Shown here piece after piece: positions 22,979-30,709 of a stretch of DNA of 33,015 nt. Every line of letters starts with the position of its first letter. The first letter of the stretch is position 1. Below the pieces are notes generated by a model, which saw only the letters and a program-made list of their open reading frames with translations, did not search any database and was not told the DNA's origin. The translations under genes were made by a program, and so were the position numbers. The DNA is from CAZHWR01 sp964536085 (GTDB taxonomy: Bacteria; Bacillota; Clostridia; Oscillospirales; Ruminococcaceae), in contig CAZHWR010000019.1 of assembly GCA_964536085.1 (NCBI GenBank), positions 1 through 33,015 of the forward strand, written 5' to 3'.

Positions 22979-23902
22979 CTATGCGTTAAAAGCGGCCGCC
23001 GCTTTTAACAGTGTTTTTTCATCTTCTATATTAACGGCGGTCAGCCCCTTTAACGTTCTTTTAACAAGCCCTGTCAGAACCTTGCCGGGTCCTAATTCCA
23101 CGAAGCTTTCGTATCCCGCTTTTTGCATCGCGGCAAGCTCCGACGTGAATTTAACCGGGGAAACAAGATGCTTTGCGAGGTATTCGGGCATGTTTTGCGG
23201 GTCGTCTAAAATCGCGCCCGTGAGATTGCAGTAAAAATCAAGCTGCGGCGCTTTAAATTCGGCTTTTTCGAGCGCGGGCGCAAGCTCCTTTGCCGCGGGC
23301 TCCATAAGCTTTGAGTGAAACGCGCTTGAAACGTTCAGCCTCACCGCGCGCTTGCCCATTTCGGAAAACGCCTCGGCGGCGGCGGCCGCCGCTGATTCCT
23401 CTCCGGCGATAACCGTCTGCTGGGGGGAGTTAAAGTTCACAGGGACGACGTAGCCGTCCGTTTTTTCGCAGACCTCGGTTATTTCATCGGGCGAAAGCCC
23501 GATGACGGCGTACATCGCTCCGTCCTGCTCGTCCGCGCATTTTTGCATGGCGGCGGCGCGCGCTTTTAAAAGCGAAAAGCCGTCGTCCATGGAGATCATT
23601 CCCGCCGCGGTCATGGCGGCGTACTCGCCGAGCGAGTGTCCCGCGACGGCGGACGCTTCGATACCGTTTTGCTTTGCCGCGTGCAGGGCTATAAGCGAGA
23701 CGGCGTATATTGCCGGCTGGGATACCGAGGTTTTTGCAAGCTCAGTTTCGTCGTATTCAAAGCAGGCTTTTTTAAGGTCGAAGCCCAAAATATCGCTGCC
23801 GCACTCGAAAATATCGGCCGTTTCCGGATATTTTTCAAAAAGCTCGCGCCCCATGCCCGGATACTGAGAGCCCTGCCCCGAAAATAAATATGCTGTTTTC
23901 AT
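22979..23902 (-). CDS. fabD: Malonyl-CoA:ACP transacylase
   Basis: The 307-residue enzyme transfers malonyl from CoA to acyl carrier protein. The N-terminus FSGQGSQYPGMG, the nucleophile S90 (GHSLGEY) and the catalytic H196 (SSAFHSKLM) are present. AAAGGAA lies upstream of the ATG at 23902. It heads the minus-strand run, divergent from fabH. In the better-known streptococcal order fabD sits inside the fab operon. Here it has been split off, and the two arms share a 258-nt control region. I see no convincing -10 for it. A TTGACC at 23993-23988 could be its -35. Confidence 0.96.
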   Translation of the reverse strand: MKTAYLFSGQGSQYPGMGRELFEKYPETADIFECGSDILGFDLKKACFEYDETELAKTSVSQPAIYAVSLIALHAAKQNGIEASAVAGHSLGEYAAMTAAGMISMDDGFSLLKARAAAMQKCADEQDGAMYAVIGLSPDEITEVCEKTDGYVVPVNFNSPQQTVIAGEESAAAAAAEAFSEMGKRAVRLNVSSAFHSKLMEPAAKELAPALEKAEFKAPQLDFYCNLTGAILDDPQNMPEYLAKHLVSPVKFTSELAAMQKAGYESFVELGPGKVLTGLVKRTLKGLTAVNIEDEKTLLKAAAAFNA

Positions 23903-23993
23903 AATGCCTTTGTTCCTTTCTAAAGCGGACCCGACCCCCGAGGGCGGTAAAACGTCTTACAACAGATTACCTTTCTTTTACTATTAAGGTCAA

Positions 23994-24014
23994 GTCAAAT
24001 TAATGCTATTTGAC
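23994..24014. promoter_or_regulatory. Palindromic operator candidate in the divergent fabD/fabH region
   Basis: GTCAAAT (23994-24000) and ATTTGAC (24008-24014) form a perfect inverted repeat with a 7-nt spacer. The right arm overlaps the fabH -35 box, and the left arm overlaps TTGACT/TTGACC on the opposite strand. A bound regulator could repress both arms of the fatty acid locus. It does not match the FapR or FabT sites that I remember. Confidence 0.5.
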
Positions 24015-24038
24015 ATTTACGGCAAAAAATAATAAAAT
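24010..24038 (+). promoter_or_regulatory. Sigma-A promoter of the fabH-acpP operon
   Basis: Perfect -35 TTGACA (24010-24015), a 17-nt spacer and -10 TAAAAT (24033-24038). The inferred start near 24045 gives a leader of about 115 nt, which is AT-rich and contains a direct repeat of ATATTACT. A second weaker pair, TTGCCG (24072-24077) and TATAAA (24094-24099), may act nearer to the gene. Confidence 0.78.
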
Positions 24039-24160
24039 TGTGATATTACTATATTACTGTATAAATTAAATTTGCCGTTTTTGTTTATATCAGTATAAAT
24101 ATATCACAGTCGGCTGCATATTTGCAAGGCGGCTGAAAAATCGGCAGATCGGAGAAGATA

Positions 24161-25159
24161 ATGAGTTCAATAAGTATTCTTGGAACGGGCGTTTATCTGC
24201 CCGGCTTTATCGTATCGAACGACGATTTCACGAAGATAGTCGAAACGTCTGACGAATGGATAACTACCCGCACGGGAATTAAAAACCGCCGCGTGGCGAC
24301 TGAGGAAACCACCTGTGAAATGGGGCTGAACGCCGCCAAAAACGCGCTTGAAAACGCGGGCGTTTCGCCTGATGAAATCGACTTGATTTTGTTCACATCG
24401 GTCACACCTGACTATTATTCGCCGTCCGGATCGTGCGTTGTGCAGGGGCTTTTGGGCGCGCATAACGCCGCTTGTATCGATTTGAACTGCGCCTGCGCGG
24501 GATTTGTTTACGCGCTCGACATGGCGCGGAGATATATCGCGTGCGGTGATTTTAAAACGGTTTTGATAGTTTCTTCGGAAAGCCTTTCGAAGCTTACGGA
24601 TTATTCCGACCGTTCTACCTGCGTATTGTTCGGGGACGGTGCGGCGTCGTGCGTTGTAAGAGGCTCGGACGGCATGTTCGCCCCCTGCTTAAAGTCGGAC
24701 GGAACAGGCGCAAAGTCGATTGTAGCGAGGGCGTTGAAGCCCGCCGAGACTCCGTTTTCGGAGCACAAGACCGAGCCTGTCGATTTCGACGGCTTTTGTG
24801 AAGCAAAAGACCATTATCTTTATATGGACGGCAGAGAGGTTTATAAATTTGCGACAAAGGTCATGCCGTCTGCGGTGAGCGAGGCTTGTGAAAAAGCGGG
24901 AATTTCGCCGGAAGAGCTCGACCTTATAATACCTCATCAGGCAAATATAAGAATCATCCAGACGGCCGCAAAGAATTTGGGATTGCCGATGGATAAATTT
25001 TTTGTAAACGTGGATTCTTACGGCAACACCTCAAGCGCAAGCGTTCCGATTGCGCTGCACGAGGCGTTTGAAGCGGGCAAAATCAAAAAGGGCGATAAAA
25101 TCTGCCTTGTCGGCTTCGGAGCGGGGCTCGTTGCGGGCGCTGTGGTTTTTGAGTGGTAA
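24161..25159 (+). CDS. fabH: 3-oxoacyl-ACP synthase III (KAS III)
   Basis: The 332-residue enzyme starts fatty acid synthesis by condensing an acyl-CoA primer with malonyl-ACP. The Cys-His-Asn triad is C112 (CACAGFVY), H259 (IPHQANIRI) and N289 (SYGNTSSAS). The ATG at 24161 follows CGGAGAAG. It is the first gene of the plus-strand operon. Whether it prefers acetyl-CoA or branched primers cannot be read from the sequence. Confidence 0.96.
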   Translation: MSSISILGTGVYLPGFIVSNDDFTKIVETSDEWITTRTGIKNRRVATEETTCEMGLNAAKNALENAGVSPDEIDLILFTSVTPDYYSPSGSCVVQGLLGAHNAACIDLNCACAGFVYALDMARRYIACGDFKTVLIVSSESLSKLTDYSDRSTCVLFGDGAASCVVRGSDGMFAPCLKSDGTGAKSIVARALKPAETPFSEHKTEPVDFDGFCEAKDHYLYMDGREVYKFATKVMPSAVSEACEKAGISPEELDLIIPHQANIRIIQTAAKNLGLPMDKFFVNVDSYGNTSSASVPIALHEAFEAGKIKKGDKICLVGFGAGLVAGAVVFEW

Positions 25160-25189
25160 TTTGCAGACTGCAAAGAAAGGACGGTCGTT

Positions 25190-26116
25190 ATGTTCAGCAC
25201 TGATTTAACAAAGCTGTTGGGAATTGAATATCCGATAATACAGGGCGGAATGGCGTGGGTCGCCGAGAGCAAGCTTGCGTCCGCCGTGTCAAAAGCGGGC
25301 GGACTCGGACTTATCGCGGGAGGCTCCGCTCCCGTTGATTACGTCAGGGAACAGATAAGAAACGTAAAAGCGGCAACAGATAAGCCGTTCGGAATTAACA
25401 TCATGCTGATGAGTCCGAACTCAGAAGATCTGGCGCAGCTCGTTATAGACGAAAAAGTCCCCGTTGTCACAACCGGCGCGGGAAGCCCCGGTAAATACAT
25501 GGAGGCGTGGAAAAACGCGGGAATCAAGGTGCTTCCGGTCATACCGTCGGTAGCGCTTGCAAGAAGAATGGAAAGAGCCGGCGCGGACGCGGTTATCGCC
25601 GAGGGCTGTGAAGCGGGCGGACACATCGGAGAAATCACTACTATCTGCTTGACTCCTCAGGTGGCGGACGCGGTGGAGATACCGGTTGTTGCCGCGGGCG
25701 GCATTGCCGACGGCAGAGCAATCGCCGCGGCGTTCATGCTCGGGGCCGAGGGAGTTCAGGTCGGAACGCGGTTTTTGGCAAGCGAGGAGTGCCAAATCCA
25801 CGAGAATTACAAGAATCTGGTTTTAAAGGCGAAGGACACCGACTCCGCCGTGACAGGCAGGGGAACGGGTCATCCCGTTCGTTCGGTCAGGAATAAATTT
25901 ACAAGGAAGCTCATGGACTTTGAGAAAAACGGCGGAACGCCCGAGGAGTTTGAGGAGCTTTCGGTCGGCTCTTTGAGAAAAGCGGTCGTCGACGGCAATC
26001 TCGAAGAGGGAAGCTTTATGAGCGGTCAGATAGCGGGACTTATCAAGGATGTTAAACCTGTCGGCGAAATCATCAAGGATATGTTCGGCGAGGCGGAAAA
26101 GCTTTTAAATAAATAA
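25190..26116 (+). CDS. fabK: Enoyl-ACP reductase II (FMN-dependent FabK)
   Basis: The 308-residue protein of the nitronate monooxygenase/FabK fold opens with LLGIEYPIIQGGMAWVA. The FMN-site stretches GAGSPGKY, EGCEAGGHIGE and AAGGIADGRAIAAAFMLGAEGVQVGTRF are present in pieces along the barrel. FabK reduces trans-2-enoyl-ACP, the last step of each elongation cycle, and replaces the triclosan-sensitive FabI. Position in a fab operon after fabH, as in streptococci, supports FabK over a nitronate monooxygenase. AAAGGACGG lies upstream of the ATG at 25190. Confidence 0.95.
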   Translation: MFSTDLTKLLGIEYPIIQGGMAWVAESKLASAVSKAGGLGLIAGGSAPVDYVREQIRNVKAATDKPFGINIMLMSPNSEDLAQLVIDEKVPVVTTGAGSPGKYMEAWKNAGIKVLPVIPSVALARRMERAGADAVIAEGCEAGGHIGEITTICLTPQVADAVEIPVVAAGGIADGRAIAAAFMLGAEGVQVGTRFLASEECQIHENYKNLVLKAKDTDSAVTGRGTGHPVRSVRNKFTRKLMDFEKNGGTPEEFEELSVGSLRKAVVDGNLEEGSFMSGQIAGLIKDVKPVGEIIKDMFGEAEKLLNK

Positions 26117-26133
26117 CTGTACGGAGGTTTAAT

Positions 26134-26877
26134 ATGGCTAAGGTTGCTTTGATAACAGGCGCGTCGCAGGGCTTGGGCGCGTGCATGGCGAAAAGGCTCG
26201 CAAAGGACGGCTTTAACATAGCGGTCAACTGCCGCGGCGAGCAGGAAGTCCAAAACGGCGGAAAGCAGACTGCCGAGGCATGCCGCGAGTTCGGAGTAGA
26301 GGCGGAGTGCTTCATCTGCGACGTTTCCGATTTTTCGGCGTGCGAGGCGATGGTAAAGGCGGTAAAAGAGCGGTTTGGCTCGATTGACGTTTTGGTCAAC
26401 AACGCGGGAATCACAAAGGACGGTCTTGTCGCGAGAATGTCGGAGGAGCAGTTCGACGCGGTGACAAACGTCAACTACAAGAGCGTTTTCAACATGACCC
26501 GCCATGTTAGCGGCGTTATGATAAGGCAGAAAAGCGGCAGGATAATAAACATTTCCTCCGTAGCGGGGCTTTACGGCAACGCAGGTCAGTTCAACTACTC
26601 GGCGGCAAAGGCGGGAATAGTCGGCATGACGCTGACAACCGCTAAGGAGCTGGGCTCAAGGAACATCACCTGCAACGCGGTTGCGCCCGGATTTATCGAC
26701 ACTCCGATGACCGAGGTTCTGCCAGACAAGGTAAAACAGGCGTGTATCGACGCGGTTTCATTAAAGCGCTTTGGCAAGCCCGAAGAAATAGCGGGTGCGG
26801 TTTCATTTTTGGCGTCGGACGACGCTTCGTATATATCCGGTCAGGTGCTGGTGGTGGACGGCGCAATGATGATGTAA
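26134..26877 (+). CDS. fabG: 3-oxoacyl-ACP reductase
   Basis: The 247-residue short-chain dehydrogenase has the NADPH-binding ITGASQGLG, the NNAG motif at 89-92 and the catalytic S142, Y155 and K159 (YSAAKAG). It reduces 3-oxoacyl-ACP in the elongation cycle. A ribosome site GGAGG lies before the ATG at 26134, 17 nt after fabK. It ends with three Met codons and TAA, and this end forms the left arm of a perfect hairpin with the intergenic DNA. Confidence 0.96.
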   Translation: MAKVALITGASQGLGACMAKRLAKDGFNIAVNCRGEQEVQNGGKQTAEACREFGVEAECFICDVSDFSACEAMVKAVKERFGSIDVLVNNAGITKDGLVARMSEEQFDAVTNVNYKSVFNMTRHVSGVMIRQKSGRIINISSVAGLYGNAGQFNYSAAKAGIVGMTLTTAKELGSRNITCNAVAPGFIDTPMTEVLPDKVKQACIDAVSLKRFGKPEEIAGAVSFLASDDASYISGQVLVVDGAMMM

Positions 26878-26901
26878 AAAACTGTGTTTTTACATCATCA
26901 T
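26866..26901 (+). other. Perfect 15-bp hairpin spanning the fabG stop codon
   Basis: ATGATGATGTAAAAA (26866-26880), which contains the last codons and stop of fabG, pairs perfectly with 26887-26901 across the 6-nt loop ACTGTG. There is no T-run after the second arm. The second arm is a mirror of the gene's own 3' end, as after hemW. It may slow or protect mRNA between fabG and fabF, but the operon must continue through it. Confidence 0.7.
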
Positions 26902-26969
26902 GTCAAGTTTTGCAGGCAAAACTCGCTGCGCGGCGGTGATTTGGAAAACTGAGTTTTTAACATCATCAT
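26902..26969 (+). repeat. Body and second arm copy of an intergenic repeat related to the hemW-downstream units
   Basis: After the hairpin comes GTCAAGTTTTGC (26902-26913) then AGGCAAAACTCGCTGCGC (26914-26931). The 118-bp units after hemW carry GTCGTGTTTTGC and GGCAAAATCTGCTGCGC in the same order. It ends with a second, slightly altered copy of the hairpin's right side (26945-26969, against 26878-26901), 67 nt downstream of the first. This looks like a shorter, single-unit relative of the hemW array. Confidence 0.55.
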
Positions 26970-27010
26970 TGTTCGGTGATAGACCGAAAGAAACAGTGAA
27001 TTTTTCATTC

Positions 27011-27051
27011 TTGCATCTTAAATCCGGCAATCTTGCAGCTAATAGGGAAGG
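27011..27051 (+). repeat. Recurring leader element, copy 2 (before fabF)
   Basis: This 41-nt segment starts TTGCATCTTAA and ends TCTTGCAGCTAATAGGGAAGG. It matches the segment before accC at 31 of 41 aligned positions without gaps. Its end is the ribosome site of fabF. Confidence 0.6.
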
Positions 27052-27060
27052 AATAATATT

Positions 27061-28302
27061 ATGTCTAAAAGAAGAGTAGTTATAACAGGTATGGGCGCTG
27101 TCACCCCTGTGGGGCTCACAGTCGACAGCCTGTGGGATTCAATAAAAGAGGGAAAGCACGGTATCAAGCCGATAACGCGTTTTGATACCTCGGATATCCC
27201 TGTTAAAGTGGCGGCTACCATCGAGGATTTCGACCCGCTTGATTATATGGACAAAAAAGAGGCGCGGCGTTCGGATATGTTCTGTCACTATGCGGTTGCC
27301 GCGTCAAAGCAGGCGCTTGAAAATGCCGGGAGTGATTTGAAAGACCTCGACCCTTACCGCGTAGGCGTTATCGTCGGAAGCGGTATCGGCGGCATCCAGA
27401 CGTTTGAAAAGGAGCACGACGTTTTTGCAAAAAAGGGCCCGCGCAGAGTTTCGGTCTTCTTCATTCCGATGATGATATCGAATATGGCTGCGGGAATGAT
27501 TTCGATAAACACGGGCTTTAAAGGCGTGAACTACTCCACGGTCACCGCATGCTCTTCGTCGGCGCACGCTGTCGGCGAAGCGTTCCACGCGATTCAAAAC
27601 GGATATCTCGACGCCTGCGTAACCGGCGGCGCTGAGGCGGCGGTCACAAAACTTGCGGTTTCGGGATTTAACAACATGACCGCTTTAACAAGAAGCGAGG
27701 ACCCCGACAGGGCTTCGATTCCGTTTGATGCCGAGCGCGACGGCTTTGTTATCGGCGAGGGTGCGGGAATAATTATTCTCGAAGAATATGAGCATGCCAA
27801 GAGCAGAGGAGCAAAAATATACGCGGAAGTCGTCGGCTACGGCGCAACGGCGGACGCTTATCATATTACAAGTCCGTCCCCCGAAGGAGACGGAGCCGCA
27901 AAAGCGATGGAATTTGCGATTCTCGACGCCGGTATCAGCCCCGAACAGGTGGATTACATCAACGCGCACGGCACCTCCACCGGGATGAACGACGAATTTG
28001 AAACGACAGCGATAAAAAAAGCACTCGGAGAGCACGCCCAAAAGGTTGCAATCAGCTCTACAAAGTCGATGACGGGCCATCTTCTCGGGGCTGCGGGCGC
28101 AGTCGAGAGTATAATCTGCGCGAAAGCGCTCGAAGAGGGCGTGATTCCGCAGACTGTCGGATATAAAACTCCCGACCCGAAATGCGATCTCGATTATGTG
28201 ACCGAGGGTGCCAGAGCGAAGGATATAAAATACGCACTTTCCAATTCTCTTGGCTTCGGAGGGCACAACGCGTCGCTCTGCTTTAAAAAATTTGAAGATT
28301 AA
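27061..28302 (+). CDS. fabF: 3-oxoacyl-ACP synthase II (KAS II)
   Basis: The 413-residue enzyme elongates acyl-ACP by two carbons using malonyl-ACP. The Cys-His-His triad is C164 (TACSSSAHA), H303 (NAHGTST) and H340 (TGHLLGAAG). GGGAAGG precedes the ATG at 27061, inside the recurring leader element. A 183-nt gap from fabG holds the hairpin/repeat described above. No other condensing enzyme of this class is present in the window, so it probably does all elongation. Confidence 0.97.
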   Translation: MSKRRVVITGMGAVTPVGLTVDSLWDSIKEGKHGIKPITRFDTSDIPVKVAATIEDFDPLDYMDKKEARRSDMFCHYAVAASKQALENAGSDLKDLDPYRVGVIVGSGIGGIQTFEKEHDVFAKKGPRRVSVFFIPMMISNMAAGMISINTGFKGVNYSTVTACSSSAHAVGEAFHAIQNGYLDACVTGGAEAAVTKLAVSGFNNMTALTRSEDPDRASIPFDAERDGFVIGEGAGIIILEEYEHAKSRGAKIYAEVVGYGATADAYHITSPSPEGDGAAKAMEFAILDAGISPEQVDYINAHGTSTGMNDEFETTAIKKALGEHAQKVAISSTKSMTGHLLGAAGAVESIICAKALEEGVIPQTVGYKTPDPKCDLDYVTEGARAKDIKYALSNSLGFGGHNASLCFKKFED

Positions 28303-28331
28303 CCGTCGGGCTGAGAAAGGGGCAACGGGTT

Positions 28332-28811
28332 ATGGCAAATATGGAATTTGATATTGAATTTATAAGCGGGCTCATGGAACTTGTTAAACAAAACGACATG
28401 GGGGAGCTCACTATCGAAAACGGCGGGATAAAAATCAAAATCAAGGCAAAACGCCCCGCTAAAATAATAGACAAAAGAAAATCCTTCAATGGCTGCGATT
28501 TGAACGACAGCATCGGGGAGACATCTCAGTCCTGCGATAGTGAATCTTCATGCAATGAGCTTTCCGGACAGCCGTCAGGCAACAAGGTGGTATCTCCGAT
28601 AGTGGGAACGTTTTACGCCGCGCCCTCGCCGGACAGAGATCCGTTTGTCAGAGTGGGGCAGAAGGTCAAAAAAGGTGACGTGCTGTTTATAATCGAATCG
28701 ATGAAGCTGATGAACGAAATCCAGAGCGAATTTGACGGCGAGGTCGCCGAGATACTCTGCACGGACGGTCAGGCGGTCGAATTTGGTCAGCCGATAGTTA
28801 TTATAAAATAA
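28332..28811 (+). CDS. accB: Biotin carboxyl carrier protein of acetyl-CoA carboxylase
   Basis: The 159-residue protein has an N-terminal helical region. A low-complexity Ser/Asn/Glu linker (about 50-85) follows, with three Cys residues where such linkers are usually Pro/Ala-rich. The C-terminal biotinyl domain carries the biotin acceptor lysine K125 in IIESMKLMNEI. It shuttles carboxyl groups between AccC and AccAD. The ribosome site GAAAGGGG lies before the ATG at 28332, 29 nt after fabF. fabF-accB-fabZ-accC order matches the streptococcal operon. Confidence 0.95.
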   Translation: MANMEFDIEFISGLMELVKQNDMGELTIENGGIKIKIKAKRPAKIIDKRKSFNGCDLNDSIGETSQSCDSESSCNELSGQPSGNKVVSPIVGTFYAAPSPDRDPFVRVGQKVKKGDVLFIIESMKLMNEIQSEFDGEVAEILCTDGQAVEFGQPIVIIK

Positions 28812-28833
28812 TTCCAATGAAAGGAGCTCACAG

Positions 28834-29268
28834 ATGAGTGTTTTAATGGATATAGAACAGATAAAGCAGATTATTCCTCACAGGGATCCGTTTTTGCTGA
28901 TTGACGAGGTAAACGAGCTTGAGGTCGGAAAGCGGGTCGTTGCGACTAAATATTTAAAGCCGGACGAATTCTGGTTTAAGGGTCATTTTCCTCAGGAGCC
29001 TGTTCAGCCGGGCGTTTTGACTATAGAAATGCTTGCGCAGGCGGGCGCGGTGTGCGCGCTTTCGATGCCTGAAAACAAGGGCAAGCTCGCGTTCTTCGCA
29101 GGAATCGACAAAGCGCGTTTTTCAGGAGTGGTGAGACCCGGCGACACGCTTCGCTTAGAGGTTGAGATAATCAAAATGAAGGGAAAAATCGGCGTAGGAA
29201 AGGCAGTTGCCACTGTTGACGGGAAAAAGGTTGTGCGCGCTGAAATAATGTTTGCGATAGGCGATTAG
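28834..29268 (+). CDS. fabZ: 3-hydroxyacyl-ACP dehydratase FabZ
   Basis: The 144-residue hot-dog protein has the catalytic H51 (GHFPQEPVQPG) and E65 (TIEMLAQAG). It removes water from 3-hydroxyacyl-ACP. AAAGGAG precedes ATG 28834. A second in-frame ATG four codons on (28846) has no better site. It lies 22 nt after accB. Confidence 0.96.
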   Translation: MSVLMDIEQIKQIIPHRDPFLLIDEVNELEVGKRVVATKYLKPDEFWFKGHFPQEPVQPGVLTIEMLAQAGAVCALSMPENKGKLAFFAGIDKARFSGVVRPGDTLRLEVEIIKMKGKIGVGKAVATVDGKKVVRAEIMFAIGD

Positions 29269-29282
29269 AAGCGGGGAACCTG

Positions 29283-29323
29283 TTGCTTCTTGACCCTTAC
29301 AATCTTGCTTCTGATAGGGAAGG
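29283..29323 (+). repeat. Recurring leader element, copy 3 (before accC)
   Basis: This 41-nt segment starts TTGCTTCTTGACC and ends ATCTTGCTTCTGATAGGGAAGG minus its first bases, directly before the accC start. It aligns without gaps to the pre-fabF copy and gives the clearest consensus. It nearly fills the fabZ-accC gap. Confidence 0.6.
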
Positions 29324-29330
29324 TGACGAT

Positions 29331-30677
29331 ATGTTTGACAAGGTGCTTATCGCCAACCGCGGCGAAATAGCAATCAGAATTATAAGAGCCTGCCGCGAAC
29401 TGGGGATCCGCACGGTCGCAGTTTATTCCGAAGCGGACAAAGACGCTCTGCACGCCCAGATAGCGGACGAAGCCGTCTGCATCGGCAAAGCGGCGAGTAA
29501 AGACAGCTATCTTAATATTCAGTCCATTATAGCGGCTTGCGAGGTAACGGGAGCCAAGGCAATCCATCCGGGCTTTGGATTTTTGTCCGAGAGCGCGGAG
29601 TTTGCCCGTATGTGCCGCAGGTGCGGCGTTGTTTTTATCGGACCGTCGCCCGAAGCTATTGAACTGATGGGCGACAAATCCCGCGCAAAGGAAACGATGA
29701 AGAACGCCGATGTTCCTGTGGTTCCCGGAAGCGAGGGGCTTATAGAGGATGTTAAAAGCGCCGAGGAAATTGCCGAGAGGATAACATATCCGGTTATGGT
29801 AAAAGCGGCGGCGGGCGGCGGCGGACGCGGTATACGGCTTGTGAACAATAAATCCGAGCTTGAACCCGCGATAACAGCCGCGCGTCAGGAGGCGCTGTCG
29901 TTTTTCGGAAACGACGGAGTGTATATAGAAAAATTCATAAGCAATCCGCGCCACATTGAGATTCAGATTCTTGCGGACAACTACGGCAACGTGGTGCATT
30001 TGGGTGAAAGGGACTGCTCCTTACAGCGCAGAAACCAAAAGCTGCTTGAGGAAGCCCCAAGCCCCGTGGTCGATGAAAATCTCAGAGAGAGAATGGGCGC
30101 GGCGGCTTGCCGCGCGGCGATTGCCGGCGGATATTCAAACGCAGGAACGATAGAATTTTTGGTGGACGATAACCATAATTTCTATTTTATGGAAATGAAC
30201 ACGAGGATTCAGGTCGAGCATCCGGTGACCGAGTTTGTAACAGGTATCGACCTTGTTAAACAGCAGATACTTATTGCGGCGGGTGAAAAGCTGCCGTTTT
30301 GTCAGAAAGACATAAAGCTTTCGGGTCATTCGATTGAGTGCAGAATCAACGCTGAAAATCCCAAGCTGAATTTCCGTCCGTCACCCGGAAAGATATTGGG
30401 GCTTCACATGCCCGGAGGTCCGGGAGTGCGGATAGACAGCGCAGTTTATCAGGGATATGAAATTCCGCCTTATTACGATTCGATGATAGCAAAGCTCATC
30501 ACCTACGCCCCCACCAGACATGAGGCAATTATGAAGATGAAAAGGGCGCTTGCGGAATTTTTGGTAGACGGTGTTGACACGAACATAGATTATCAGTTAA
30601 AATTGATTATGAATGAACACTTTGAAAAAGCGGATTATGATATCGGCTTTTTGGGAAGAACGGATATATTGAAATAA
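29331..30677 (+). CDS. accC: Biotin carboxylase of acetyl-CoA carboxylase
   Basis: The 448-residue length is standard. The protein starts FDKVLIANRGEIAIRIIRA and has the ATP-grasp glycine loop KAAAGGGGRGIR. It also has the ERDCSLQRRNQKLLEEAPSP stretch and the active-site EMNTRIQVEHPVTE. It carboxylates the biotin on AccB with ATP and bicarbonate. ATG 29331 is chosen because GGGAAGG sits just upstream and the family N-terminus begins there. The frame is open further up to a TTG at 29283, but that part lies in the leader repeat. Confidence 0.97.
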   Translation: MFDKVLIANRGEIAIRIIRACRELGIRTVAVYSEADKDALHAQIADEAVCIGKAASKDSYLNIQSIIAACEVTGAKAIHPGFGFLSESAEFARMCRRCGVVFIGPSPEAIELMGDKSRAKETMKNADVPVVPGSEGLIEDVKSAEEIAERITYPVMVKAAAGGGGRGIRLVNNKSELEPAITAARQEALSFFGNDGVYIEKFISNPRHIEIQILADNYGNVVHLGERDCSLQRRNQKLLEEAPSPVVDENLRERMGAAACRAAIAGGYSNAGTIEFLVDDNHNFYFMEMNTRIQVEHPVTEFVTGIDLVKQQILIAAGEKLPFCQKDIKLSGHSIECRINAENPKLNFRPSPGKILGLHMPGGPGVRIDSAVYQGYEIPPYYDSMIAKLITYAPTRHEAIMKMKRALAEFLVDGVDTNIDYQLKLIMNEHFEKADYDIGFLGRTDILK

Positions 30678-30709
30678 GTGTTTCACTCCGAAAGGAAAGG
30701 GTGAAAATC

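Noticed and set aside
23940..24060. FapR or FabT binding site in the fab control region
   Set aside because: The palindrome here has arms TCAAAT...ATTTGA with a 7-nt spacer, which matches neither site as I know them. It is kept only as an unassigned operator candidate.
29265..29999. 244-codon open frame on the minus strand opposite accC
   Set aside because: It is antisense to the conserved biotin carboxylase domain, has a composition typical of a shadow frame, and has no recognisable motif.
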